Below are positions 1-8,492 of a stretch of 60,505 nt of DNA, piece by piece; positions within the stretch are counted from its first letter, which is position 1, and every line of letters starts with the position of its first letter. The position numbers and the translations under genes are program-made. A model generated the notes under the pieces. That model ran no database searches and was not told the origin of the DNA. It saw only the letters and a list, made by a program, of their open reading frames with translations. Source of the DNA: M55B118 sp964501715 (GTDB lineage Bacteria; Bacillota_I; Bacilli_A; Izemoplasmatales; Izemoplasmataceae); NCBI GenBank assembly GCA_964501715.1, contig CAZCTR010000007.1:1-60505 (forward strand), read 5' to 3'.

Positions 1-63
1 ATCACGTCCAATCTCAAACCTATCTTATCAAAATTGCACCATCATGCAACATCTTTATGCCCT

Positions 64-95
64 AAATTGAAAATCCCCCTCGCAAAGAGGGGGAT
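64..95 (-). terminator. Rho-independent terminator of clpB
   Basis: A 9-bp perfect stem (73-81 with 87-95, loop GCAAA) lies just past the clpB stop codon and is followed on the minus strand by TTTTCAATTT. It ends the hsp20-clpB transcript. Confidence 0.85.
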
Positions 96-97
96 AA

Positions 98-2701
98 TCA
101 GTTCACATAGGCTTCATTGAAAGTGAAACGTCCGTTTTCGTCGACATCGATGCGAACTCTCGATTCAGGGGTGACCTCCCCTTTGATCATGGCGCGCCCG
201 AGTTCGGTCTCGATGTTCTTTTGAATGAACCGTTTCATCGGACGGGCGCCGTATTGGGGCGAGTACGCTTCATTAAGGATGTGTGCTTTCGCATCATCAG
301 TGAACACGACTTCGATATCCTCTTCTTCAAGCTTATTGTTGAGCTCGACAATCTGAAGGTCGATGATCTGGACGAGTTCTTCCCTGGTGAGCGGTTTGAA
401 AAGGATGGTGTCATCAATCCTGTTTAGAAATTCCGGTTTGAATTGCTGATGAAGGCGATCAAAAACCTGCCTTCTCACGTCCTCACGGATTGAACCGTCC
501 TCATCCGTGCCTTCGAGCAGAAGCTCACTGCCTATGTTGGAGGTCATGATGATGACGGTGTTCTTGAAACTGACGTACCGTCCTTTGGCATCCGTGATGT
601 GTCCGTCATCAAGAATCTGGAGCAATGTGTTGAAGACCTCCGGATGGGCTTTCTCGATTTCGTCAAAGAGGATGACACTGTAGGGTTTCCTACGTATCTT
701 CTCGGTGAGCTGTCCGCCTTCTTCGTATCCGACATAACCCGGCGGTGCGCCTATGAGGCGGGCGACAGTGTGGCGTTCCTGGTATTCACTCATGTCGATG
801 CGGACCATGTGGTCCTCACTGTCGAAAAGCGATTCAGCCAACGTTTTCGCGAGTTCGGTCTTGCCCACGCCAGTAGGCCCCATGAAGATGAAACTTCCAA
901 TCGGTCTTTTGGGGTCCTTGAGAAAGGCCCGTGCACGCAAGATGGCGTCACTGACACTCCTCACTGCATTGTCCTGTCCGACTACCCTGAGGTGAAGATG
1001 TTTGTCCAGATTGAGGAGTTTCTCCCTTTCACTTTCCACAAGGCGCTTGACTGGAATGCCTGTCCATTTGGAGACGATTTCCGCGATTTCATCCTCGGTG
1101 ACCTCTTCTTTGATCAACGCGTTCTCCTCGTCATGTTCGTCTTCTTTTTCACGCGCTTTCTTTAGGGCTTTCTCCGCTTCGGGAAGATCGCCGTACTTGA
1201 GTTTCGCGAGGCGTTCGAGATCGTAATTGCGGCTCGCTTCCTCGATTTCATTCTTGATCGATTCTATTTTCTGTTTTAGTTCCTTCACTTCGCCAAGACC
1301 GCTCTTCTCTCGCTCCCATTGCGCTTTCAACGCGTCGTATTTTTCCTGAAGGTTGCTGATTTCCCCCTCAATTGTCTCGAGTCGCTTCCGGGACTGGGGG
1401 TCTTTTTCTTTTTTCAGGCTTGTCTTCTCAATTTGAAGTTGCAATAGCCTTCTCGAGAGGTCGTCGAGTTCGCTCGGCATCGAGTCAATCTCCGTGCGTA
1501 CGAGGGCAGCGGCCTCATCCATCAGATCAATCGCCTTGTCTGGAAGAAAGCGGTCTGTGATGTATTTGTTGGATAGTGTCGCGCATGACACAATCGCCTG
1601 ATCGCTGATGCGCACACCATGATGGATCTCGAACTTGTCCTTGATGCCTCTCAATATCGAGATTGTGTCTTCTACGGACGGCTGATCGATCATGACTTGT
1701 TGGAAGCGGCGTTCAAGTGCGGCGTCCTTCTCGATGTATTTGCGGTATTCATCCAATGTCGTCGCACCGATGCAGTGAAGTTCTCCGCGTGCGAGCATCG
1801 GTTTGAGGATATTGCCGGCGTCCATCGCACCATCGGTCTTGCCCGCTCCGACAATGAGATGCAATTCATCGATGAAGAGGATGATCTCCCCGTCACTCTC
1901 AGACACCTCTTTCAATACGCTTTTCAAGCGTTCCTCGAACTCGCCGCGGTATTTCGCACCGGCGACGAGCGCACCCATGTCAAGCGCGAAGATGCTTTTG
2001 TTCTTGAGGCCTTCCGGGACGTCACCATTCACGATGCGCATGGAAAGTCCCTCAGCGATGGCGGTCTTGCCGACTCCGGCCTCGCCGATTAGCACCGGAT
2101 TGTTCTTGGTTCTTCGCGAAAGAATCCTTATGACCCTGCGGATTTCATTGTCACGTCCAATCACAGGATCAAGTTTGCCATCCTTGGCGAGGCTTACTAG
2201 GTCACGACCATATTTTGACAAGGCATCATAACTGTCCTCGGGATTGTCCGTGGTCACATTGCGGTCCTTCCTGACACCCTTGAGTGCTTCTTCAAAGCCT
2301 TTCTTGGTGATGTTATGATTTTTGAAGGCTTTCTCAATGCTTGAATCTTTCAGTTTGAAAACCGCAAGGAACAGATGCTCGACACTCATATATGTATCCT
2401 TGTAGGTTTTCATGATGTCTTCAGCGTAGACCATGAGTTGTTGAGCTGACCGTGTCATATAAAGGTCTTGCGCATTCTCAACCTCCGAGTTCCCGGCTAC
2501 AATCTGCCGGATCTCTTCTTTGAACGCCTGGACATCAACATGCATTTTCTTGAGCAATTCCGCAATCAATGAACTCTCAAGTGTCAAAAGCACGTATACG
2601 ATGTGCGCCGGTGTAATTTTTTGATGGTTGTATCTGAGCGCCAGGTTCTGCGCTTCCTGTAAAGCCTGGCGGGTTTTCTCAGTCATGTTTTCAGCATTCA
2701 T
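98..2701 (-). CDS. clpB: ATP-dependent chaperone ClpB
   Basis: Hexameric AAA+ disaggregase that works with DnaK to pull apart aggregated protein in the cytoplasm. The 867 residues have the full ClpB plan: Clp N-domain (about 1-145), first AAA module with Walker A GEAGVGKT at 206-213 and Walker B LFIDE at 275-279, the long charged coiled-coil middle domain (about 400-540) that separates ClpB from ClpA/ClpC, and second AAA module with GPTGVGKT at 608-615 and ILFDE at 677-681. There is no ClpP-binding loop to suggest a protease partner. The ATG is preceded by AAGGAGATGATACC. It lies 68 bp downstream of hsp20 on the same strand and is probably co-transcribed from the CIRCE-controlled promoter; no separate promoter is evident. 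Confidence 0.98.
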   Translation of the reverse strand: MNAENMTEKTRQALQEAQNLALRYNHQKITPAHIVYVLLTLESSLIAELLKKMHVDVQAFKEEIRQIVAGNSEVENAQDLYMTRSAQQLMVYAEDIMKTYKDTYMSVEHLFLAVFKLKDSSIEKAFKNHNITKKGFEEALKGVRKDRNVTTDNPEDSYDALSKYGRDLVSLAKDGKLDPVIGRDNEIRRVIRILSRRTKNNPVLIGEAGVGKTAIAEGLSMRIVNGDVPEGLKNKSIFALDMGALVAGAKYRGEFEERLKSVLKEVSESDGEIILFIDELHLIVGAGKTDGAMDAGNILKPMLARGELHCIGATTLDEYRKYIEKDAALERRFQQVMIDQPSVEDTISILRGIKDKFEIHHGVRISDQAIVSCATLSNKYITDRFLPDKAIDLMDEAAALVRTEIDSMPSELDDLSRRLLQLQIEKTSLKKEKDPQSRKRLETIEGEISNLQEKYDALKAQWEREKSGLGEVKELKQKIESIKNEIEEASRNYDLERLAKLKYGDLPEAEKALKKAREKEDEHDEENALIKEEVTEDEIAEIVSKWTGIPVKRLVESEREKLLNLDKHLHLRVVGQDNAVRSVSDAILRARAFLKDPKRPIGSFIFMGPTGVGKTELAKTLAESLFDSEDHMVRIDMSEYQERHTVARLIGAPPGYVGYEEGGQLTEKIRRKPYSVILFDEIEKAHPEVFNTLLQILDDGHITDAKGRYVSFKNTVIIMTSNIGSELLLEGTDEDGSIREDVRRQVFDRLHQQFKPEFLNRIDDTILFKPLTREELVQIIDLQIVELNNKLEEEDIEVVFTDDAKAHILNEAYSPQYGARPMKRFIQKNIETELGRAMIKGEVTPESRVRIDVDENGRFTFNEAYVN

Positions 2702-2725
2702 GGTATCATCTCCTTAAATACATAT

Positions 2726-2755
2726 GAAAGCTTCAGGGAGAGCCCTGAAGCTTTC
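2726..2755 (-). other. Hairpin between hsp20 and clpB
   Basis: Perfect 13-bp inverted repeat (2726-2738 with 2743-2755, loop of 4) in the hsp20-clpB gap. On the minus strand no run of U follows, so it is more likely a partial terminator, mRNA stabiliser or processing site that sets the hsp20:clpB ratio than a full stop. Confidence 0.6.
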
Positions 2756-2769
2756 GGTCGCGGGGCTTA

Positions 2770-3207
2770 TCACTCTACGTCCACCACGTACCCTTTGTCC
2801 TGGACTTCGCTCTTGGGCGCATGAATGGTGAGCACGCCTTCCTCGAGCTTGGCTTTCATGTTGCCCGGATCAATGTCCGGCAGGTTGATGGCACGACGCA
2901 TCGAGGTGAGGCGGCGCTCACGATGGATGTAATGTCTGTCCTCATCACGATCTTCTGTCTCGTCTTCCTTGTTCACTTCAATGTTCAAGATTGAATCGTC
3001 GTAAGAAACCTTGAGGTCCTCTTTATTGATGCCAGGAAGGTCCGCCTTAATCTCATAAGCGTCTTCTTTTTCCTCGACATCAATCTTGAACGTGTCATGA
3101 CGAAGTGAACGGCCTGGACGGAAGAAATCGTCCACAAGATCCGCAAAGTCCATGAAATCGTCATCACGTCTACGTGGTGCGTTGCTGAATGGTGTGAGTT
3201 TCCACAT
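2770..3207 (-). CDS. Small heat shock protein, Hsp20/alpha-crystallin family
   Basis: ATP-independent holdase that binds unfolding protein and hands it to DnaK/ClpB. The 145-residue length is typical of bacterial Hsp20. An N-terminal arm of about 35 residues is followed by the alpha-crystallin beta-sandwich (about 37-135), with the usual end motif KAKLEEGVLTIHAPK. An IxI-like C-terminal anchor is not obvious; the tail ends YVVDVE. The RBS AAAAAGGAGG lies before the ATG. It is the first gene of the hsp20-clpB operon, behind a strong sigma-A promoter and a CIRCE operator, so it is expected to be repressed by HrcA and induced by heat. Confidence 0.95.
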   Translation of the reverse strand: MWKLTPFSNAPRRRDDDFMDFADLVDDFFRPGRSLRHDTFKIDVEEKEDAYEIKADLPGINKEDLKVSYDDSILNIEVNKEDETEDRDEDRHYIHRERRLTSMRRAINLPDIDPGNMKAKLEEGVLTIHAPKSEVQDKGYVVDVE

Positions 3208-3231
3208 AACGAAACCTCCTTTTTATGGTTG

Positions 3232-3258
3232 TTAGCACTTGTTGTTATCGAGTGCTAA
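3232..3258. promoter_or_regulatory. CIRCE operator (HrcA binding site)
   Basis: TTAGCACTT, nine bases, GAGTGCTAA. This differs from the CIRCE consensus (TTAGCACTC-N9-GAGTGCTAA) at one position. It lies just downstream of the hsp20 -10 element, the normal place for HrcA repression. The operators of groEL/dnaK are not in the window. Confidence 0.95.
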
Positions 3259-3268
3259 TTTCAATTTC

Positions 3269-3297
3269 ATTATAAATCGGGTCTTACAAATTGTCAA
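3269..3297 (-). promoter_or_regulatory. Sigma-A promoter of hsp20-clpB
   Basis: Consensus TTGACA (3292-3297) and TATAAT (3269-3274) on the minus strand with a 17-bp spacer, 11 bp upstream of the CIRCE box. Confidence 0.93.
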
Positions 3298-3324
3298 GAG
3301 GATGCACACATAAATAATGCGGAT

Positions 3325-3634
3325 TATCATCCGCATCGATCAAACCAACATAATCAGGCTAAGGTATGGGCCCTTGAGGGCAACCAGTCAATGAATGACC
3401 AGGAAGTGCCTACCGTATTGTCAGCGGAAAGCAAATCCTTATGTGCGGATATGCATTCATTTCATGGGCTCCGGGCACATCCGGTACGCGCGTCAATCAC
3501 GAACGAGGAGGAAAGGGCATTTGGAGGGTGAGCGAAGAGCAATCATCCATTGGTCAGATCTTGATTGTGTTTGCTTTTGCGTGGTTCATGGCTGTGGTGT
3601 CTTCTAAAGAAAAAAACAGCTGCAATCAGCTGTT
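3325..3634 (+). ncRNA. Candidate structured non-coding RNA (family not identified)
   Basis: A gene-free stretch of about 300 bp. Reading the plus strand, a long closing stem pairs 3341-3358 with 3560-3579 (about 16 pairs, including G.U pairs that favour this strand). Inside it nest TGACCA 3396-3401 with 3551-3556, AAGTGCC 3404-3410 with 3516-3522, TACCG 3411-3415 with 3482-3486 and ATGTGC 3441-3446 with 3475-3480. A side hairpin is GCCC-TTGA-GGGC at 3370-3381. Weak promoter-like boxes TTGTCA (3291-3296) and AATAAT (3313-3318), spacer 16, lie upstream, and a hairpin usable in both directions (3615-3634) lies downstream. The two short reading frames here lack ribosome sites. It was folded by eye only; it does not match tmRNA, RNase P or SRP RNA as I know them. 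Strand and ends are inferred. Confidence 0.5.
3611..3634 (-). terminator. Terminator of the EAL gene, possibly bidirectional
   Basis: Stem AACAGCTG/CAGCTGTT with loop CAAT, followed on the minus strand by seven U. It overlaps the last codons of the EAL gene. On the plus strand it is followed by GTATTTCTT, so it could also end the candidate RNA. Confidence 0.8.
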
Positions 3635-5272
3635 GTATTTCTTAATGAAGGCTTCCACATCATTATTGTCAAGTGGTTTCGAAAAATAGTAGCCCTGCAC
3701 ATAGTCGCATCCGAGACGTTTGAGTTCATCAAGGACACTTTTTTCCTCGACACCTTCGGCGATGACCCTTAAATCCATTTTGTGCGCGAGTTCAATGATC
3801 GTCGCTATCATATCATACATCCCCTTGTCCTCGTGGATATTCATCGTGAACTCACGGTCGATCTTGACACTGTCAACCGGGAGGTCCCTGAGGCAGGAAA
3901 GGGAAGAATAACCGGTACCGAAATCATCAAGGATGGTCGAGACCCCAAGCGCTCTGAAAGATGACAGGAAAGCCTGTGTGGAGGTGCGGTTTCGCATCAG
4001 GGTGGATTCTGTCATCTCGATATGAAGTCTATCAGGCAATAACTTGCTTTTCTCAATCCTTTCAACCATGCGTTCTATCAGTCCTGGATTGAAGAGGTTC
4101 CGATACGACACATTGATGGCGATTTCTATCGAATCCTTGACTTCGCGGAACCGTTCATAGTCCTTGAGCGCGGCATCGAGAACCCATTCGGTGATATGAT
4201 CGATGAGTTTCGTCTCCTCGGCTAAAGGAATGAATTGATCAGGGGTGAGCATTGCATCGCCATATCTCCAACGGATCAAGGCTTCAACCCCGACAATGGT
4301 ATTATCCTTCAAGTTCATGATGGGTTGATAGACCAGATGGAATTCATCCTTTTCAAGAGCTCTGGGCATATTTGCCAGCCTCTCCAACATGAAAGTGTCC
4401 TCTCTGAGATCTTCATGGAAGACTTCCATGTTCACCCCCTGTTTGGCGGCGTGCAAGGCGGCGATGTCACTTTCCTTGAACTGTTCCAAAATAGTCTTGG
4501 GATGTCCTGGGAAACTCAGCCCGACGGAAAAGTCCAAAAACAGCGGTACGGTCTCGCTGTAAATGATATCGCGTTCTATTCTTTCAGCGAAATCATCCCT
4601 TATGGTCTTGAAACTTTCAGCAGACATGTCAATCCACAGCAGTCTGCGGTCCCTGAGGTAGACTGACGTCTTTTCCGGAAGAAAGGCCTTGAGACGTTCA
4701 TGGATGTTCTTAAGCAATGCGGTATACTCGTCCATACCAAGCAAGACAACCAAGGAATCATAATTGTTGATATGCAAAGACATCGAGACCCGGTCTTTAT
4801 TCTTGACGTTTTTAGGATGACGACTCCAGTAACTGTTCAAAGTCTCAATCCCCGTAGAATGATCGTGGGTATACATGGCCTTCAACTTACTGTCTTTCAG
4901 GCGAAACATATGAAAGACATAACCGACGAATCCACCAGCCAAAATAAAAAAGACCATCCTGAGACCCCAGTTGAACAAGGGTTGGCTTTCCATGGTTTGC
5001 GTGTTGAGAGGCATCAAAGGACCAAGTATCAGTCCGGCGATGATTCCGGACGCAACCCCTCCTTTGAACCCGCCCACCATACCGGCGAGAATGATCGGAA
5101 GATATATCACATGCAAAAATCCGAACCGGGTCCCACCGGTCGCATACACGAAAAACCACGAACCGGTCATCATGACGGCGATAAGGAACCCCATTCCGAT
5201 CTGGTGTTTAATTGAAGGGTACAGCAAAGCGTTAAACACGTCCATTGTATTTTTTTTCAAGGTATCACTCAT
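3626..5272 (-). CDS. Membrane-bound EAL-domain c-di-GMP phosphodiesterase with degenerate GGDEF
   Basis: Predicted to hydrolyse cyclic di-GMP to pGpG at the membrane. The 548 residues start with about four hydrophobic segments (about 25-120), an integral sensor region of unrecognised family. A GGDEF-like domain follows (about 135-285) in which the active motif is replaced by DRRLLWID (208-215), so it should not make c-di-GMP and may bind nucleotide. The EAL domain (about 295-545) is intact: EALIRW from 330, the IEMTEST glutamate, DDFGTGYSS, the VKID lysine, EGVE and QGY. Monocistronic, with an extended -10 promoter upstream and a terminator over the stop codon. Activity is inferred from conserved residues. 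Confidence 0.93.
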   Translation of the reverse strand: MSDTLKKNTMDVFNALLYPSIKHQIGMGFLIAVMMTGSWFFVYATGGTRFGFLHVIYLPIILAGMVGGFKGGVASGIIAGLILGPLMPLNTQTMESQPLFNWGLRMVFFILAGGFVGYVFHMFRLKDSKLKAMYTHDHSTGIETLNSYWSRHPKNVKNKDRVSMSLHINNYDSLVVLLGMDEYTALLKNIHERLKAFLPEKTSVYLRDRRLLWIDMSAESFKTIRDDFAERIERDIIYSETVPLFLDFSVGLSFPGHPKTILEQFKESDIAALHAAKQGVNMEVFHEDLREDTFMLERLANMPRALEKDEFHLVYQPIMNLKDNTIVGVEALIRWRYGDAMLTPDQFIPLAEETKLIDHITEWVLDAALKDYERFREVKDSIEIAINVSYRNLFNPGLIERMVERIEKSKLLPDRLHIEMTESTLMRNRTSTQAFLSSFRALGVSTILDDFGTGYSSLSCLRDLPVDSVKIDREFTMNIHEDKGMYDMIATIIELAHKMDLRVIAEGVEEKSVLDELKRLGCDYVQGYYFSKPLDNNDVEAFIKKYNS

Positions 5273-5308
5273 TTCATATTGAAAAGATACCCTTCCCCAG
5301 TTATGAAA

Positions 5309-5317
5309 ATTATAGCA
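5309..5317 (-). promoter_or_regulatory. Extended -10 promoter of the EAL gene
   Basis: TGCTATAAT on the minus strand about 37 bp upstream of the start codon. The -35 region is weak, as is common for extended -10 promoters. Confidence 0.65.
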
Positions 5318-5334
5318 TAGAAGCCCCTGATTTC

Positions 5335-6129
5335 CTATACGGAATCGGAAATTCGAAGTTGTGATTGGTCATTGAAGAATGTTCTGTACGCGAGGCGAAG
5401 AAACACATAGGTTGTGAGAGAGACCCCTCCTAGAATGCCTAGCATGATGCCGATCTGATAAGTGATTGCGGTCATGGGCATGACCCCCGAGAGGATCTGT
5501 CCTGTCATCATGCCCGGAAGAAATATGATGCCGAGACCGAGCATGTTGGTGAGGGTGGGCATGATCGCACTGTCGAAAGCTTCACTGATGATCGGCTGGC
5601 TCGCGTCCTTTGGACGGGCCCCGAGATTGAGAGCTTCCACGACCTCATCCTTGTTGTCGGTGAAACGGTTGATCATGGTGTGGATACCAAGTGAAATCCC
5701 CGTCATGCTGTTGCCGATGATCATGCCCGATATGGGAATGAAGTACTGAGGGTCATAATAAGGCGTGATCCTCACAACCACGAAGAGGAAATAAAACACT
5801 GTCGAGAGCGTCCCAACAGGCAGTGAAAACATGATGACCCGTTTCAATGACTGGTTCAGCTGGCCTTTGAATTTCCGGAACACTGTGAACACGGCAAAAA
5901 CCACCATCACAAGAATAATGGGGAACGTGACGAATGGGGTCGGGTTCTCTAGCACCACAGTCAGTACAAGCCCCATCGCGACGAGCTGAAGCGTCATCCG
6001 GACTGTCGCGATGATAAGCACAGATTCGCGTTTGATGCTTTGCCTTCTGAGAATCCAAAGCACCAGGAGCACGAACACATAACCCAGGGCAATATCCACT
6101 ACGGAAAGATCGATCACTCCCTCATTCAT
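5335..6129 (-). CDS. fetB: ABC transporter permease, FetB/YbbM family
   Basis: Integral membrane half of a FetAB-type ABC system, linked in E. coli to iron export and oxidative-stress resistance. The 264 residues have about six or seven hydrophobic segments and the family core with a charged loop NRFTDNKDEVVEALNLGA followed by the conserved region reading FLPGMMTGQILSGV. Length matches the UPF0014 family. It overlaps the upstream ATPase gene by 8 bp, so the two are translationally coupled. The metal substrate cannot be read from sequence. Confidence 0.9.
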   Translation of the reverse strand: MNEGVIDLSVVDIALGYVFVLLVLWILRRQSIKRESVLIIATVRMTLQLVAMGLVLTVVLENPTPFVTFPIILVMVVFAVFTVFRKFKGQLNQSLKRVIMFSLPVGTLSTVFYFLFVVVRITPYYDPQYFIPISGMIIGNSMTGISLGIHTMINRFTDNKDEVVEALNLGARPKDASQPIISEAFDSAIMPTLTNMLGLGIIFLPGMMTGQILSGVMPMTAITYQIGIMLGILGGVSLTTYVFLRLAYRTFFNDQSQLRISDSV

Positions 6130-6766
6130 GAGTCTCCACCTCCTCTATGGTTCCATCGTTCAAAGCGAGAATCCTGTCCGCATGCTTGAGGGCCACATCC
6201 TTTGAATGCGTCACCATGACCACGGTTTTTCCAGATGACCTGAGCCATGCGATCACCGAGTTCAAAACGTCCAGCTCGCTTTTCTCATCCAAAGCGCTCG
6301 AGGGTTCGTCAAAAAGGTATGTCTCGGCATCAAGCAAAAGAATCCGGCCCAATGCCAACCTTTGCGCCTCACCTCCGGAAAGCTTGGAGGCACTTTGGTC
6401 GAAAGACAACTCAAGCCGCACTTTCCTGAGAACGTTCTCAAGCCTCTCATCATCAGGTAAAGCTCTTCTTTGATACATGAACCCCTTTAACAAATTATCT
6501 TTGATGGTCCCATCAAAAACCATGGGGTTTTGATTGAGGTATAACACCTTGCGTCGGTGCAAGACACTATCTCTCTCAGACAAAGGTTCGCCATCATAGT
6601 GAATCGTCCCATAATCCGGTGACAGGCTCTTGTTCAAAAGTTTCAGAAGAGTGCTTTTCCCTCCACCACTCTTTCCGATGATCGCCGTGACTTTTCCTTT
6701 TTCGATGGTCAAATCCTCAATGAAAAGAATGGATCCATAGCGGACGCCTTCAAGCTTGAACTCCAT
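6122..6766 (-). CDS. fetA: ABC transporter ATP-binding protein, FetA family
   Basis: Cytoplasmic ATPase partner of the adjacent FetB-like permease. The 214 residues carry Walker A GKSGGGKST (31-39), the ABC signature LSGGEAQR, Walker B ETYLFDEPSSALDE and the switch histidine in MVTHSKD. The short length and lack of a regulatory C-terminal extension fit FetA/YbbL. The ATG is preceded by AGAGGTGATGAT. First gene of a two-gene operon; together they would form a simple exporter with two copies of each subunit. Confidence 0.9.
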   Translation of the reverse strand: MEFKLEGVRYGSILFIEDLTIEKGKVTAIIGKSGGGKSTLLKLLNKSLSPDYGTIHYDGEPLSERDSVLHRRKVLYLNQNPMVFDGTIKDNLLKGFMYQRRALPDDERLENVLRKVRLELSFDQSASKLSGGEAQRLALGRILLLDAETYLFDEPSSALDEKSELDVLNSVIAWLRSSGKTVVMVTHSKDVALKHADRILALNDGTIEEVETHE

Positions 6767-6802
6767 ATCATCACCTCTATTAAGGCCATTCTATCATATG
6801 AC

Positions 6803-6834
6803 CAAAGAAAAAAGCACGCATTCAAGAAGCGTGC
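6803..6834 (-). terminator. Terminator of the nagB-gntR transcript
   Basis: Stem GCACGC/GCGTGC (6814-6819 with 6829-6834) followed on the minus strand by TTTTTTC, between the GntR gene and fetA. Confidence 0.85.
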
Positions 6835-6852
6835 ACTGAAAATTGCTAAAGA

Positions 6853-7548
6853 TCATTGAGATGAATTGATCACCAGGTCGTAGCGTTCACTGTTTTTGAA
6901 TGAGTTGGTGTATTCGAACACCCTTCCATCCTTTAAATACCCCGTCAATTCCAGATGGATGACCGGTGTATAGGGGTTGATATCCAAATAGTGCTGATAG
7001 GTCTCGCTTGCGAACGTGGCGTATATCTTCTGTTTAGCATGGGCGATATCCAACGCCAAAGTGTTTTGGATATAATCATAGACTGAACTCTTGACCACTT
7101 CTTCGGTGAGCGGGATGATGTCTTTCGGGAAATAGGATTCATCGATCATCAGGGGCAGGTCGTTCTTCTTGCGAAGCCTGATGACCTTGTATATCTTATC
7201 TGTCGGTTCGATGTGAAGTTTTTTCGCGACATCCTCGCCGGCAGCTCTCAAGCTGAATTCGATCAGTTCTGTCGAAGGGACACCTCCAGCCTCTTTGACT
7301 TCCCTGGTGAATCCTACGAACGCATCCATTTTCTTATATAATTTTTCATCCGTCGTATAAGTCCCTTTGTTCTTGATCCGATAAAGTTTGTTCTTGTCCA
7401 CCAGATAATCGATGGCTTTTCGCACAGTCATCCTAGACATGTCATAGCGTTTCGCAAGTTCTCTTTCTGATGGGATCATCTCATTGTGCCCCATGCGATC
7501 GGTCATCGCGTCAATCGCATCAACCAGTTCCATGTACTTTGGTTTCAT
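6853..7548 (-). CDS. GntR/HutC-family regulator with UTRA domain, NagR-like
   Basis: DNA-binding repressor likely to sense a phosphorylated amino sugar. The 231 residues comprise an N-terminal winged helix (about 1-70; typical core PSERELAKRYDMSRMTVRKA) and a UTRA ligand-binding domain (about 85-230), as in NagR/YvoA, which binds GlcN6P or GlcNAc6P. It is co-directional with nagB, 18 bp apart. Sites matching the HutC-subfamily pattern yGTnTAnACr lie in the nagB promoter and related half-sites before the divergent PTS genes, so it probably controls both arms and itself. Confidence 0.9.
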   Translation of the reverse strand: MKPKYMELVDAIDAMTDRMGHNEMIPSERELAKRYDMSRMTVRKAIDYLVDKNKLYRIKNKGTYTTDEKLYKKMDAFVGFTREVKEAGGVPSTELIEFSLRAAGEDVAKKLHIEPTDKIYKVIRLRKKNDLPLMIDESYFPKDIIPLTEEVVKSSVYDYIQNTLALDIAHAKQKIYATFASETYQHYLDINPYTPVIHLELTGYLKDGRVFEYTNSFKNSERYDLVINSSQ

Positions 7549-7566
7549 ATCTCATCCCTCTTCCGG

Positions 7567-8295
7567 TCATATTGAATTTTCGAGTTTGGAGGCTGCGGCC
7601 TCGTCGAGAACCACCAAACAGTTTTCGTGTTTTTGCAAAATGCTCGCAGGGTGATCTGTTGTGACTTCCCCTTCTATCATATCCTTGACCGCTCGCGCTT
7701 TATGATGCCCATACGCCGTAAGGATGATCTTTTTCGAAGCCATGATGCTTTCTATCCCCATCGTAACCGCATGGGTGGGGACCTGGTCCAAGGAACCGAA
7801 GAACCTCTTGTTCGCATTTCTTGTGGTTTCTTCCAACCTGACCTTGTGTGTCTTGGTGTCAAAGGGCACCCCGGGTTCATTGAAACCGATATGGCCATTC
7901 ACCCCGATGCCCAAAAGCTGGATATCTATTCCCCCATGTTTCTCGATTAACGCATCATACTCAGTGTAATCAATATCAGCTTCAGTCGGAGGAAAGTGTG
8001 TTTTGTCCTTATCGATGTCCACATGATCGAACAAATGCCTGTTCATGAAGTTTCTATACGTCTCAGGGTGGTGTTCATCTATATCCACATATTCATCCAG
8101 ATTGAATGTACGGACATTACGGAAACTCACACGGCCGTGAACATTCGCTTCAGTCAATTTGCGGTACACCTTGGTATATGTAGACCCTGTAGCAAGCCCT
8201 ATAGAGACGGAACCATCAGTATTCATACGCTCGATCAAAAGATTCGCGACATAATCGCTAAGAGCTGGCTTGTCTTTGAAAACCTTGATTGTCAT
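7567..8295 (-). CDS. nagB: Glucosamine-6-phosphate deaminase
   Basis: Converts glucosamine 6-phosphate to fructose 6-phosphate and ammonia, feeding amino sugars into glycolysis in the cytoplasm. The 242 residues are the usual Bacillota length. The active-site segments are present: ATGSTY phosphate loop, FNLDEYVDI with Asp67, and GVNGHIGFNEPG (131-142) with His135 and Glu140; Asn133 replaces the Asp of E. coli NagB, as in other Gram-positive enzymes. It lacks the extra C-terminal allosteric segment of the E. coli form. RBS GAGGTGA. First gene of nagB-gntR, divergent from the PTS operon. Confidence 0.97.
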   Translation of the reverse strand: MTIKVFKDKPALSDYVANLLIERMNTDGSVSIGLATGSTYTKVYRKLTEANVHGRVSFRNVRTFNLDEYVDIDEHHPETYRNFMNRHLFDHVDIDKDKTHFPPTEADIDYTEYDALIEKHGGIDIQLLGIGVNGHIGFNEPGVPFDTKTHKVRLEETTRNANKRFFGSLDQVPTHAVTMGIESIMASKKIILTAYGHHKARAVKDMIEGEVTTDHPASILQKHENCLVVLDEAAASKLENSI

Positions 8296-8314
8296 GTTTT
8301 ATCACCTCATCAAT

Positions 8315-8352
8315 ATACCAGTCGGTCTATACCATATTATAAGACTTATACC
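8315..8352. promoter_or_regulatory. Probable GntR (NagR-like) operator cluster
   Basis: GGTCTATACC at 8324-8333 matches the HutC-subfamily core GTnTAnAC and sits just downstream of the nagB -10. A related half-site GACTTATACC lies at 8343-8352 inside the nagB promoter spacer, and AATATACCAG at 8312-8321 is repeated in front of the PTS operon. Confidence 0.65.
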
Positions 8353-8365
8353 AAAAAAATGTCAA
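8336..8365 (-). promoter_or_regulatory. Sigma-A promoter of nagB-gntR
   Basis: TTGACA (8360-8365) and TATAAT (8336-8341) on the minus strand with an 18-bp spacer, interleaved with the operator half-sites. Confidence 0.9.
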
Positions 8366-8423
8366 GATAGTTAAATTATAAACCCCGATTTAAAGGCATT
8401 TATATAATTTTTTTCCAATGCGT

Positions 8424-8452
8424 TTGACATTTCGTGTAAACCTTTTTATAAT
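8424..8452 (+). promoter_or_regulatory. Sigma-A promoter of the PTS operon
   Basis: TTGACA (8424-8429) and TATAAT (8447-8452) with a 17-bp spacer. It shows that translation of the EIIA gene must start downstream of the longest open frame. Confidence 0.93.
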
Positions 8453-8467
8453 AAGTTATGCAAGTGG

Positions 8468-8477
8468 AATATACCAG
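8468..8477. promoter_or_regulatory. Probable operator half-site before the PTS operon
   Basis: AATATACCAG repeats exactly the sequence at 8312-8321 in the divergent nagB leader. It lies about 10 bp after the expected PTS transcription start, where a GntR repressor would block transcription. Confidence 0.5.
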
Positions 8478-8492
8478 GTTTGGAGGAAAAAC

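Noticed and set aside
599..1165. 188-codon and other open frames on the plus strand across clpB
   Set aside because: Antisense shadows of clpB.
3395..3689. 70- and 82-codon frames on the plus strand in the hsp20-EAL gap
   Set aside because: No ribosome site; they run through the helices of the candidate RNA, and the longer one runs into the EAL gene.
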